A stretch of 6,427 nucleotides of DNA from contig JAIXVT010000301.1 in the NCBI GenBank assembly GCA_027482725.1, forward strand, positions 1-6,427. Reading direction: 5' to 3'. Every line of letters begins with the position of its first letter. Position 1 is the stretch's first letter. A program made the translations under genes and the position numbers. The stretch is from Pseudomonadota bacterium. Lineage in GTDB: Bacteria > Bdellovibrionota > UBA1018 > CAIMNF01. The notes under the pieces were generated by a model. It saw only the letters and a program-made list of their open reading frames with translations. It was not told the DNA's origin and ran no database searches. Positions 1 through 6,052 of this stretch are shown one piece after another.

Positions 1-628
1 CCGGATATTGCTGATAAGCCCACCCAAACCAAGGTAAGCCTACGATTCCCGCTGCGATCACTGCCGGCCAAACCGTCCAAATTTTTGTCCGATAAATCCC
101 CAGCAAAGAAAGTCCAAATAGAGCGGGATACAGCGGACCCTTGACCAACAGCAATGCTCCAAGACTGATTCCGGTCTTGATCCACTTTTTCTCTAATGCG
201 AACACCCAAGACCACATCCAAAAAAGAATCAACCAGACCTCCATCTGCGCAGTTGTGGCAAATGTCATGGTCGCAAACGTTGCGCTGCAAAAGAGAACAA
301 CGTCTCGGATCTGTTCGGATTTCAAGTCTGGGCTGATCTTTGGAAAAAAACGGAACAAGGCCGGGAGTGTGAGCAACCACGCGAGGACCGAGGGAAAAAA
401 TGAGCCCCAAGGGTTCATCCCAAAAACTTTCCAGCCCAATAACGTGGCCCAGTACTGAAGCGGAGGTTTCAAAAAATTCGGCTCCCCCCAAAGGAAGGGA
501 ATGGACCAATCGCGGCGCTGAGCCATCTCTAACGCAATAGAAAGGTAGACTTTTTGGTCGCCCGTGAGCGGAATGCTCATGCGCCAAAGCCCGTAGGCAT
601 AGGCCACAAATACGACGATATAAATCAT
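1..628 (-). CDS. ArnT/PMT-family membrane glycosyltransferase, N-terminal part (cut by window edge)
   Basis: This is the first 209 codons of a multi-pass membrane protein whose C-terminal part lies outside the window. The family moves a sugar from a polyprenyl-phosphate carrier to lipid A, protein or another acceptor on the periplasmic side of the inner membrane. A hydrophobic N-terminal helix (about residues 2-15) is followed by a periplasmic-loop signature: LTGD (Asp24), then EMAQRRDW (34-41), then FLKPPLQYW (52-60). Asp24 and Lys54 are 30 residues apart, as I recall for Asp55 and Lys85 in the ArnT structure from Cupriavidus metallidurans. Further membrane segments follow, including LLLVKGPLYPALFGL, which matches the family's conserved KGP helix. 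The start ATG overlaps the stop of the upstream lipoprotein gene by four bases (ATGA) and has no visible Shine-Dalgarno, so translation is probably coupled. The acceptor cannot be predicted, so arnT itself is not claimed. Confidence 0.85.
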   Translation of the reverse strand, partial: MIYIVVFVAYAYGLWRMSIPLTGDQKVYLSIALEMAQRRDWSIPFLWGEPNFLKPPLQYWATLLGWKVFGMNPWGSFFPSVLAWLLTLPALFRFFPKISPDLKSEQIRDVVLFCSATFATMTFATTAQMEVWLILFWMWSWVFALEKKWIKTGISLGALLLVKGPLYPALFGLSLLGIYRTKIWTVWPAVIAAGIVGLPWFGWAYQQYP

Positions 629-2076
629 AGACTGTAGTCTACGAAGCGTTCCTGCGTGGCGCAATACACTGACGTTTTTTGGGGATCTGCAATACAAACA
701 TGGTGCTTCCCTGTGGATATGGACTGGACTTGAAAGTCTTTAGGGATTTCGAATACGCGAATATCTTTCAATTCGGAGGTCAATGAAATTTGTCGACAAC
801 GTATGCGCTGATCCGAATGAGTGGTACAGACGCGGTCGTCATATTCAGAAAATGAAATCACGTCGTCGATGTCCACACCACGACACAAGATCCCTGGTAT
901 CGAATTTTGAGCCTGTTTGCGCTGACAATTCAATAAAGGAACAGATTTCTGGGATGCCAGTCCCCAACACTGACGTTTGCCTGTAGATAAATCCACGCAA
1001 AGGGATTTTTCGTAGAGTTCCACCTTTTGGACCAAAGATGCCTGCACAGGGGCAAATTTCCGGTCACCAAACGCGTCGTCTTTTAAAACTCCCACACAGA
1101 ATGGACCGTTGAGACGCACTCCGCACAAATGATCCGGAGAAAGATCTATTTCCTGAACCTGATCAAAGACCCGCCCTTGTTCATCTCGTAAAGCGATCCA
1201 TTTTTGGGCATCGCCAGATGAAGGTTTTACCCAAGACGCATTCAGTTCTCCGGTACAAAACACCTCTGAACGATCAGAAATTCCACAAACCCGACGACCA
1301 TTCACTGCAATTTTTTTGAATCCACGTAATTGGAGAGATGATGCCCCATCCGTCATCACCACCTGCCAAGACTTTATCCAAGGCAAACCAAAGCAGATAA
1401 CTTTGCGGTCAACCCGAGTCAATCCACATACAAACTCTTCTCCAAAACTCACTTGAACCAAGGGCTCGATATCCAAAGGCGCAGCGGGGCTCACTGCACG
1501 TTCACGAATCTTTCCCGAACAATACAATTTACCGCCTAAATCTAGGCCACATTGGTAATCTTTACCCGACCCAAAATCAGCCCAACCTTGGGACCTAAAC
1601 GGGGTCAAACCGATACAATTCACAGTATTTTTATCGATCCCGCAAAACACACCGTTCCTCAAACGGACCCGAGTGGCATCACTCGATAGACTCTTCTCCC
1701 GCATTTGATCCCGGAGAAGGTTAAACCGTTTCGCACCCAGTCCAACACAGTTCCATGTTTTATTTTGCAAAAAACAACTCACGGAACGATCCACTTGCAC
1801 CGCAGTAATCGGTGGAGCAATACGGGGATAGCCCACTAAGGGCTGGCCCAATTCGCCCTGGGCGTTAGAGCCAAAACAACGGAGATCCCGATTGGCCATC
1901 ACCGCACAAACCAGGTCGTCTCCCGATACCAATTCTTGAACTTGATACTTTTGTCGGAGTCCCGGCGTAGGCTTAAATGTCACGCCCTTAACTAAGGCAT
2001 TCCACTCTTTACATCCCGTCAACGCAAAAATACCGACGAAAGCACAAATCTTTATAATTCGGGCTATCGATTCCAT
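625..2076 (-). CDS. Lipoprotein with RCC1-like, cysteine-paired beta-propeller repeats
   Basis: This 483-residue protein has a lipoprotein signal peptide: charged N-terminus, hydrophobic stretch 10-19, and lipobox LTGC with Cys22 as the lipidated residue. The rest is a degenerate repeat array of the pattern xCG(x)6-8CxG, close to the RCC1-type repeats common in predatory and myxobacterial proteins. Ten regular Cys pairs are seen at 57/67, 101/110, 145/154, 176/186, 217/228, 264/274, 318/327, 360/370, 417/427 and 461/472, mostly 41-47 residues apart. One irregular pair lies at 384/398. The clearest RCC1 match is the first repeat (CFGSNAQGELG, 67-77). The expected fold is a beta-propeller or BLIP-II-like solenoid outside the cytoplasm, probably for protein binding. 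The start ATG lies 13 bases inside the upstream HAMP gene and has no Shine-Dalgarno. It is kept because it gives a complete lipoprotein signal. The partner is unknown. Confidence 0.85.
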   Translation of the reverse strand: MESIARIIKICAFVGIFALTGCKEWNALVKGVTFKPTPGLRQKYQVQELVSGDDLVCAVMANRDLRCFGSNAQGELGQPLVGYPRIAPPITAVQVDRSVSCFLQNKTWNCVGLGAKRFNLLRDQMREKSLSSDATRVRLRNGVFCGIDKNTVNCIGLTPFRSQGWADFGSGKDYQCGLDLGGKLYCSGKIRERAVSPAAPLDIEPLVQVSFGEEFVCGLTRVDRKVICFGLPWIKSWQVVMTDGASSLQLRGFKKIAVNGRRVCGISDRSEVFCTGELNASWVKPSSGDAQKWIALRDEQGRVFDQVQEIDLSPDHLCGVRLNGPFCVGVLKDDAFGDRKFAPVQASLVQKVELYEKSLCVDLSTGKRQCWGLASQKSVPLLNCQRKQAQNSIPGILCRGVDIDDVISFSEYDDRVCTTHSDQRIRCRQISLTSELKDIRVFEIPKDFQVQSISTGKHHVCIADPQKTSVYCATQERFVDYSL

Positions 2077-2549
2077 CGCCGTTTAATGGCTTGTACCGCT
2101 TGATTGATGATCGGGGGTAAATCGATGAAAAAATCACCCTGCCGAAAGTGAACGTTTTCAGGCCATTCGCCTGTCCGTGCCGTTTTGATGAAAATTTCTT
2201 TTAACCGCGTGATGGGTCCCGCCATTTTATTAGAAATAATCAGAGTGATTGTTCCGGAAAAAATAAGCGAGACAATCAATCCGACAGCCAAATGATAAAC
2301 CAAACTCTGAAGCTGGGCATTGAGGAGTTCTACAAAAAGATTTTGTGCCGGTAACCTTGAGGATTGAATTTGATCATCTAAAGCAACATAAGCCCGCACC
2401 ACTTGATACGTGATAAAACCGAACACCACTGTAGTGATGAGAGCGTTGACCAAAATAAGTGAAAGCTGAAATTTGGGATAAACCAAATACTGCCGACGGT
2501 ACCACTTGGGACGGACGGCTGGCGCTTGGGGATTTTGTTCTGGAGTCAT
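2064..2549 (-). CDS. Two-helix inner-membrane protein with a C-terminal HAMP-like domain
   Basis: This is a 161-residue membrane protein. A basic cytoplasmic N-terminus (KWYRRQYLV, 15-23) precedes membrane helix 1 (about 28-52). A short external loop (about 53-83) leads to helix 2 (about 84-105). The segment 106-157 resembles a HAMP linker: NKMAGPITRLKEIF carries the family's Pro after the membrane, and RQGDFFIDLPPIINQAVQAI matches the second HAMP helix. HAMP domains normally pass signals from a sensor to a kinase, cyclase or methyl-accepting domain, but the protein ends right after HAMP and has no output domain. The preceding gene in the operon encodes a long cytoplasmic coiled coil, a plausible partner. 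The ATG overlaps the stop of that gene by four bases (ATGA). A GGAGGG lies about 15 bases upstream, too far to be a normal ribosome binding site. Helices and the HAMP-like motif are seen directly; the signalling role is inference. Confidence 0.85.
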   Translation of the reverse strand: MTPEQNPQAPAVRPKWYRRQYLVYPKFQLSLILVNALITTVVFGFITYQVVRAYVALDDQIQSSRLPAQNLFVELLNAQLQSLVYHLAVGLIVSLIFSGTITLIISNKMAGPITRLKEIFIKTARTGEWPENVHFRQGDFFIDLPPIINQAVQAIKRRWNR

Positions 2550-3715
2550 GCTTGGGAGTTATCGCCCTCCTGTGGCGCTACTGCCTGAGAGTTCTTTTGA
2601 ACAATATCTTGAATAAAGTTTTTGGAATCTTGAGCCACCTGCTCCAAACCAACCCTCTGACTTTTCAGCATGGCTAAAATCTGGATTAAATCCTGTTGAT
2701 TTTGTTGCTCTCTGGACTCTTTGAGCGCAGATTCCATACTCTGGATTTCTTGATCTTTCATATTGATCAGATCTTCAACGCGCGCGGTAGATTGTACGGT
2801 CTCCAGTTCTTGTCTCACCCAACCCGCAAGATCTTCGGTCGAAGACAAGTTAGATTTAATTTCAGCTTTAAGAGATTTAAAGTCATTACGGTGACTTTGC
2901 ATCTGGACAAAAACATCTTTTAAAATCTGATCATGGGTTCGCGTTTGAACCTCCAAATCCACGGAGCGCACCGAGAGCTCTTGAATTTGTCGTTCTACCC
3001 GGCCTAAATCAGACCGAGATTCTTCCATCACGCGTAAAAGTGACGTCGCCGTTTGTCTGATCGACTCCAAATCCACCAATGTCTCATTTTGCTTTGCTCG
3101 GACCGATTCGATTTCACCCAGTGATTTCATTCGGATTTCGATCTGGCGTTCGATCCGATCAAAAAATGCGTTCATCGTGGAATATGTTTTTTCCGAACTT
3201 TGACGATTGATTTCTTCAACCCGCTTGTCTAGGTCGCCTACGCGACCCAACATCCGTTCGACCGAAGCCTCCGCGCGACTGGCTTGGGAATACAGTCCTT
3301 TAATCGTGTCGTGAATCTGTCCAAGACCCTTGTCTAAATTTACCGAGACCGTCTTTTGAACCGTATGAGGTATTTGTGTCGTGACCTGAGCCAACTTTTC
3401 ACTCATGGTCAACAGCACATTTTGAAACTGACTCATAAACTGTGCGACTTGTTTCTCAATATTGCCTAGACGGAGAACCACTTCTTCGTTTTGGAGCGCC
3501 TTGACCATCGGGCTCAGCTCCGCCTGAATCATTTGGCTTAAGGTTTGATGGAGCCCCTGAATCACGGCGGTTTTAATCGCATGCGCGCTTTCGCGGGGAT
3601 CATTGCCCGCCATCGCCCGTTCGATCTGATCCACCTTTGTGAGGAGGTGTTTGTTTTGCAGTTTAAGCGCTGCAATTTCCTGATCTTTGGCCCAAATTCT
3701 TTTTTCGACATCCAT
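2546..3715 (-). CDS. Cytoplasmic coiled-coil protein of unknown function, first gene of the operon
   Basis: I do not recognise this family. The 389-residue product has no cysteine, no signal peptide and no membrane segment. It is rich in Glu, Gln, Lys, Arg, Ser and Leu with long heptad-like stretches: a short N-terminal coil (about 3-35), then about 80-115, 140-265 and 295-375. The tail (376-389, ending QEGDNSQA) is polar and probably disordered. It resembles the rod part of filament-forming proteins or chemoreceptors, but I do not see the conserved chemoreceptor hairpin tip. The start is placed at the ATG at 3715 because GGAGGG lies nine bases upstream. An in-frame TTG at 3745 would add ten residues but has no ribosome binding site. 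The next gene overlaps by four bases and encodes a HAMP-ended membrane protein with no output domain, so this protein may work at the inner membrane with it. A cytoskeletal or scaffold role is only a guess. Confidence 0.85.
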   Translation of the reverse strand: MDVEKRIWAKDQEIAALKLQNKHLLTKVDQIERAMAGNDPRESAHAIKTAVIQGLHQTLSQMIQAELSPMVKALQNEEVVLRLGNIEKQVAQFMSQFQNVLLTMSEKLAQVTTQIPHTVQKTVSVNLDKGLGQIHDTIKGLYSQASRAEASVERMLGRVGDLDKRVEEINRQSSEKTYSTMNAFFDRIERQIEIRMKSLGEIESVRAKQNETLVDLESIRQTATSLLRVMEESRSDLGRVERQIQELSVRSVDLEVQTRTHDQILKDVFVQMQSHRNDFKSLKAEIKSNLSSTEDLAGWVRQELETVQSTARVEDLINMKDQEIQSMESALKESREQQNQQDLIQILAMLKSQRVGLEQVAQDSKNFIQDIVQKNSQAVAPQEGDNSQA

Positions 3716-3724
3716 AAGGCACGT

Positions 3725-3730
3725 CCCTCC
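3725..3730 (-). promoter_or_regulatory. Shine-Dalgarno of the coiled-coil gene (decides its start)
   Basis: GGAGGG on the minus strand ends nine bases before the ATG at 3715, a normal spacing. It supports that ATG over the in-frame TTG at 3745. It is the only clear ribosome binding site at normal spacing in the four-gene operon. Confidence 0.8.
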
Positions 3731-3741
3731 GTAGACGGTGT

Positions 3742-3768
3742 CCAAGTTTTAGTGTTCCATACCGGTTT
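3742..3768 (+). promoter_or_regulatory. Possible weak sigma-28-like promoter for the secreted MORN-like gene
   Basis: CCAAGTTT (3742-3749), an 11-base spacer, and ACCGGTTT (3761-3768) line up with the flagellar sigma consensus TAAAGTTT-N11-GCCGATAA at 6/8 and 4/8 positions. The spacing is exact, but the key A of CCGA is a G here. A transcript starting about seven bases after the box would begin roughly 15 bases before the ATG at 3790. In the same 74-base gap TTGACT (3780-3775 on the minus strand) is a good -35 for the divergent operon, but its -10 is poor. Both assignments are tentative. Confidence 0.3.
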
Positions 3769-3789
3769 TGCTTAAGTCAAAATAGGCTC

Positions 3790-4875
3790 ATGAACCCTGC
3801 GCTTTTTGCCGTGTTGTGGTTGTTTATCTCTTGGATCGATGTCAACGCCGTGGCTCAGCGCCAGGTTCCTTTATGCCCCGAAGGCACCCAGCGCTACGAC
3901 TATCCCAATGCCTCGCAACCGTTGTGGGTCGGCTGTAAAGACAAAAACGGGTTATTTCAGGGACTATTGTTCCAATTCTCTAACCAAAAGGAGATCGTGC
4001 GAATCGCCCATGTGAAAAACTCACTTCGGCACGGAAAAGAAATCCGACCGGGTGCGGCCAATTCGCAAGAAGAACGCCACTACTTTGAAGGTCACTTATC
4101 CGGACGACAATATATTTTTAAGACCTATCAAATTCTGGAACGGGTGCTGCCTGCGTCTTTAGATAAAAAAACATGGGATCGCTTTTCCCTGACCGATGAC
4201 GAAAGCCTGTTTGAACCTTGGGTGGGAAATGCTCCGCAAACCATACTCAAGGCCCAAAACGGACGGATCGAAACGCTTCCCGATACGGCGTGGAATCCCT
4301 TGGCACTTTTAGCGCTGTCTGGAAAAGATTTACGGCTCCCAATGGCTTTAGGCTATGGCACCTGCAAAAAGTATTCGGCTCCTCCAGGTCGGTTTGCCCG
4401 TCACCGCGAAGCCATTGAACACCGGCATCCGTCTACAGAAGCCAAATTCAAAACCGAAATCACGGCGCAATTTACCCGTTTTTTTAAATTGTGCATCGAC
4501 GAAAAAAACACTCAAAATTTAGGTGTTTTGGAGTGTCCTGCGGCCCTTCCGTCTAACCGCCCCAGCCCCCCTTGCCCCATGGCGTTTTCGACCCGTTTGG
4601 AACTCCCATTCGAATCAAAAAAACTGAATTTCGAGCGAACTCTTGGACTTGCCCCAGCGGATTTTGTCCAGCACTTGCGTGATGCTGGACTCATGAAGTT
4701 CCTTGGCGATCCGGAGCAAACCGACGCGAGGCTTACCCTAAAAACAGGGAAAAAATTAGAACTCAAACGCACTGGAGACGGCGTATTTTTCAGGGAGTAC
4801 CAAACGGGGCCAAACGCTCCCGCAAAAAATGCGTGGTGGACATGGACGCCGGTGCCGGGGCACGCCGTGTTTTAG
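3790..4875 (+). CDS. Secreted hypothetical protein with MORN/YwqK-like N-terminal region
   Basis: This 361-residue protein has a signal peptide with a hydrophobic core at 4-16 and a likely cleavage after AVA (20-22). Residues 46-110 show a pattern seen in YwqK/MORN_2-type proteins: WVGCKDKNGLFQGLLFQFSN, then a second KNSLRHGKEI-like unit and a third FEGHLSGRQYIF unit, each built around an aromatic and a glycine pair. The remainder (about 115-361) matches no family I know. It has six cysteines in the mature protein (29, 49, 192, 235, 249, 262), an even number consistent with disulfides outside the cytoplasm. The gene is divergent from the four-gene operon, 74 bases from its start. Its stop codon overlaps that of the convergent hydrolase gene. 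The ribosome binding site is weak (ATAGG). The gene is confidently real, but the function is unknown and the MORN-like reading is moderate. Confidence 0.8.
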   Translation: MNPALFAVLWLFISWIDVNAVAQRQVPLCPEGTQRYDYPNASQPLWVGCKDKNGLFQGLLFQFSNQKEIVRIAHVKNSLRHGKEIRPGAANSQEERHYFEGHLSGRQYIFKTYQILERVLPASLDKKTWDRFSLTDDESLFEPWVGNAPQTILKAQNGRIETLPDTAWNPLALLALSGKDLRLPMALGYGTCKKYSAPPGRFARHREAIEHRHPSTEAKFKTEITAQFTRFFKLCIDEKNTQNLGVLECPAALPSNRPSPPCPMAFSTRLELPFESKKLNFERTLGLAPADFVQHLRDAGLMKFLGDPEQTDARLTLKTGKKLELKRTGDGVFFREYQTGPNAPAKNAWWTWTPVPGHAVF

Positions 4876-5639
4876 GAAGTATTGATCCAATCACTGATCA
4901 CTTGTGCGGTCCATTCGGGGTCATCTAAAGGGAGATCGTGACCTGCGGTGAAATGAGAAATCAGCGTTGCCTGAGTACGATCCGCTATCACACGACTTGC
5001 GTGGGGATGAACCATGCGATCATGCTCAGATCGGAGTACCAGGGTTTTCCCCGGATAATCGTGGCTTTTATGGGGGGGGGCTTGGTACTTGATCGCCGCA
5101 AGGAGTTGTCGGACCGCATTCGCCCGTTTTGGTGCGGACGCATTTAAAATCTCAAGATTGCGGGCCAGGGCTCTGCGTCGCCCGTGTAGAGGTAGATTGG
5201 AAGTCATGCGTAGCCCCACCCGTTCTCGCTGGGCATCCGTCCACGATAACGCGTTGGCCAGCAAATAAATCAGGGCCTGAGGACGGAGGCGGTGCCAAAG
5301 AGGACTCCAACCGCCGACACTCGAATTAATTAATACCCGTAATTTAAAATCATTTGGATAACGCTCGGTCCAGTCCAGCGCAACCATTCCCCCCAATGAA
5401 ATAGCAACGACCCCCCAAGGCGCGTTGGAAGGCGCGGACTGGCATAAGTCCAGCCACTTTTGGCGCAAAAAATCGGTGTTTTGGGAAATAGTGGGCGGTG
5501 CTGAAAATTGGACATGCGCTCCATATCCCGGCAAATCCAAGGTAAAGACCTGATGTCCTGAAATGGTTTTTAAGAGTGTGGGGAATTCCCCCCAGTGTCG
5601 GGCTTCGCGGTGCAATCCACGCAGGAGCAAGAGATTCAT
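4872..5639 (-). CDS. Alpha/beta-fold hydrolase (putative carboxylesterase/lipase-like)
   Basis: The 255-residue protein fits a single-domain cytoplasmic alpha/beta hydrolase. It begins at the first core strand, LLLLRGLHREARHW (3-16), a form shared by a family of small bacterial hydrolases, with the oxyanion-hole region around Gly8. LDLPGYG lies at 35-41. The nucleophile elbow is AISLGG with Ser81, so the first Gly of GxSxG is replaced by Ala. Asp207 (SEHDRMVHP) and His234 (AGHDLPLDDP) complete the triad. A helical cap spans about 110-185. The substrate is unknown. The ATG at 5639 is preferred because family members start just before this strand. A GTG at 5675 would add 12 residues and has AAAGGG a few bases upstream, so it remains possible. 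The gene converges on the secreted-protein gene with a four-base overlap of their ends. A nine-C run falls at codons 187-190. Confidence 0.85.
   Translation of the reverse strand: MNLLLLRGLHREARHWGEFPTLLKTISGHQVFTLDLPGYGAHVQFSAPPTISQNTDFLRQKWLDLCQSAPSNAPWGVVAISLGGMVALDWTERYPNDFKLRVLINSSVGGWSPLWHRLRPQALIYLLANALSWTDAQRERVGLRMTSNLPLHGRRRALARNLEILNASAPKRANAVRQLLAAIKYQAPPHKSHDYPGKTLVLRSEHDRMVHPHASRVIADRTQATLISHFTAGHDLPLDDPEWTAQVISDWINTS
5072..5080. repeat. Homopolymer run of nine G (nine C in the hydrolase coding strand)
   Basis: The run encodes Ala-Pro-Pro plus the first base of His at about residues 187-190 of the hydrolase. It lies between the nucleophile Ser81 and the Asp207/His234 pair, so a one-base slip would remove both. 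Runs of this length are known slippage sites in phase-variable genes of other bacteria; whether this one varies is not known. Confidence 0.9.
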
Positions 5640-5699
5640 GATGAAATCATGACAAAAAAATAGGGACCTGGACACCGCACCCTTTTTTGCTCAAAAAGT

Positions 5700-5801
5700 T
5701 TACGTTTCCCAGGCCCCGTCTGAGGAGGTGGTAGGTACAGCAGTTTTGCCCGTCACGGCGATGGAATTGGTATTGGACACCGTGACGTCAGTGGCAACTT
5801 G
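5700..5801 (-). other. In-frame open extension after the stop of the small Cys/His protein gene
   Basis: Directly after the TAA at 5804-5802 the same frame continues CAA and stays open for 33 codons to a TAA at 5702-5700. The translation is protein-like and Thr/Val/Ser/Ala-rich (for example TVSNTNSIAVTGKTAVP), unlike the Lys-rich protein before it. It could be a decayed former C-terminus, readthrough product, remnant of another gene or chance. There is no convincing internal start. The plus strand here is also open (5653-5805) but starts with no ATG until 14 codons from its end. Confidence 0.3.
5751..5787. repeat. Inverted repeat with 8-bp perfect arms
   Basis: CGTCACGG (5751-5758) and CCGTGACG (5780-5787) are perfect complements separated by 21 bases. 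The right arm overlaps the palindrome TGACGTCA (5783-5790). It lies 15-50 bases past the stop of the small Cys/His protein gene. No T-run follows on either strand, so it is not a standard intrinsic terminator. It may be an mRNA 3' hairpin, a protein-binding site or chance. Confidence 0.35.
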
Positions 5802-6026
5802 TTAAGCCGCTTTTTTCGCGGTTTGACCGACGTGGGCTTGGTATTGGGCCCACTTCTTGTCGAAATCTGAAACTTTTTTCCCGGCCTTGGTGATCAAGCC
5901 GAACTTGAACCACTCGTAGTGTTCGTCACAGAACGTAAAACGAGCGGCTTTCTTTTTACAACTTTCGGTTTTGCACATCTCAACGGTGGTTTCCTGCGTT
6001 GGAACAGGTTTTAATCCTTTTGCCAT
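5802..6026 (-). CDS. Small Cys/His-rich, probably zinc-binding protein
   Basis: This 74-residue basic protein carries Cys18-x4-Cys23-x9-Cys33-x2-His36 (CKTESC ... FCDEHY), a spacing and context typical of small zinc-binding modules. It continues with a conserved-looking stretch, EWFKFGLITKAGKKVSDFDKKW (38-59), and a Lys/Ala tail. It resembles small deltaproteobacterial proteins of unknown function that I recall only loosely; no gene name is offered. It has no signal peptide and no membrane helix, so it is likely cytoplasmic and may bind nucleic acid or protein. The start is the ATG at 6026, seven bases after GGGAGG. The longer frame from a TTG at 6104 would translate through the promoter and is rejected. 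A sigma-28-type promoter sits just upstream, suggesting co-expression with motility genes. The frame stays open for 33 codons after the stop. Confidence 0.8.
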   Translation of the reverse strand: MAKGLKPVPTQETTVEMCKTESCKKKAARFTFCDEHYEWFKFGLITKAGKKVSDFDKKWAQYQAHVGQTAKKAA

Positions 6027-6033
6027 GTGGTTT

Positions 6034-6039
6034 CCTCCC
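6034..6039 (-). promoter_or_regulatory. Strong Shine-Dalgarno of the small Cys/His protein gene
   Basis: GGGAGG (followed by AAA) on the minus strand, with seven bases to the ATG at 6026. It fixes the start of the 74-residue protein and predicts efficient translation. Confidence 0.85.
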
Positions 6040-6052
6040 TCACACACCTTAC

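Noticed and set aside
141..458. Plus-strand open frame of 105 codons
   Set aside because: It is a shadow of the glycosyltransferase on the minus strand, whose translation shows clear family motifs across the same region.
3716..3745. Ten-residue N-terminal extension of the coiled-coil protein from a TTG
   Set aside because: The TTG has no ribosome binding site, whereas the ATG at 3715 has GGAGGG at nine bases.
4512..4772. Minus-strand open frame of 86 codons inside the secreted-protein gene
   Set aside because: It overlaps a longer frame with a signal peptide and has no ribosome binding site or recognisable motif.
5640..5675. GTG start for the hydrolase, adding 12 residues
   Set aside because: It has AAAGGG nearby and is not excluded, but family members usually start just before the LLLLRGL strand, so the ATG is preferred.
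5654..5688. Terminator-like A-run/GGG ... CCC/T-run on the minus strand between the small gene and the hydrolase
   Set aside because: Only three G-C pairs can form besides the A/T runs, the inner bases do not pair, and two bases interrupt the arm before the T-run.
5694..5720. A third sigma-28-like element (AAAAGTTT-N11-GCCCCGTC, plus strand)
   Set aside because: The -10 box lacks the CCGA core and no supported gene lies downstream.
5653..5805. Plus-strand open frame with an AGGAGGTGG sequence inside
   Set aside because: There is no ATG until 14 codons before the stop, and the Shine-Dalgarno-like string is not at proper spacing to any good start.
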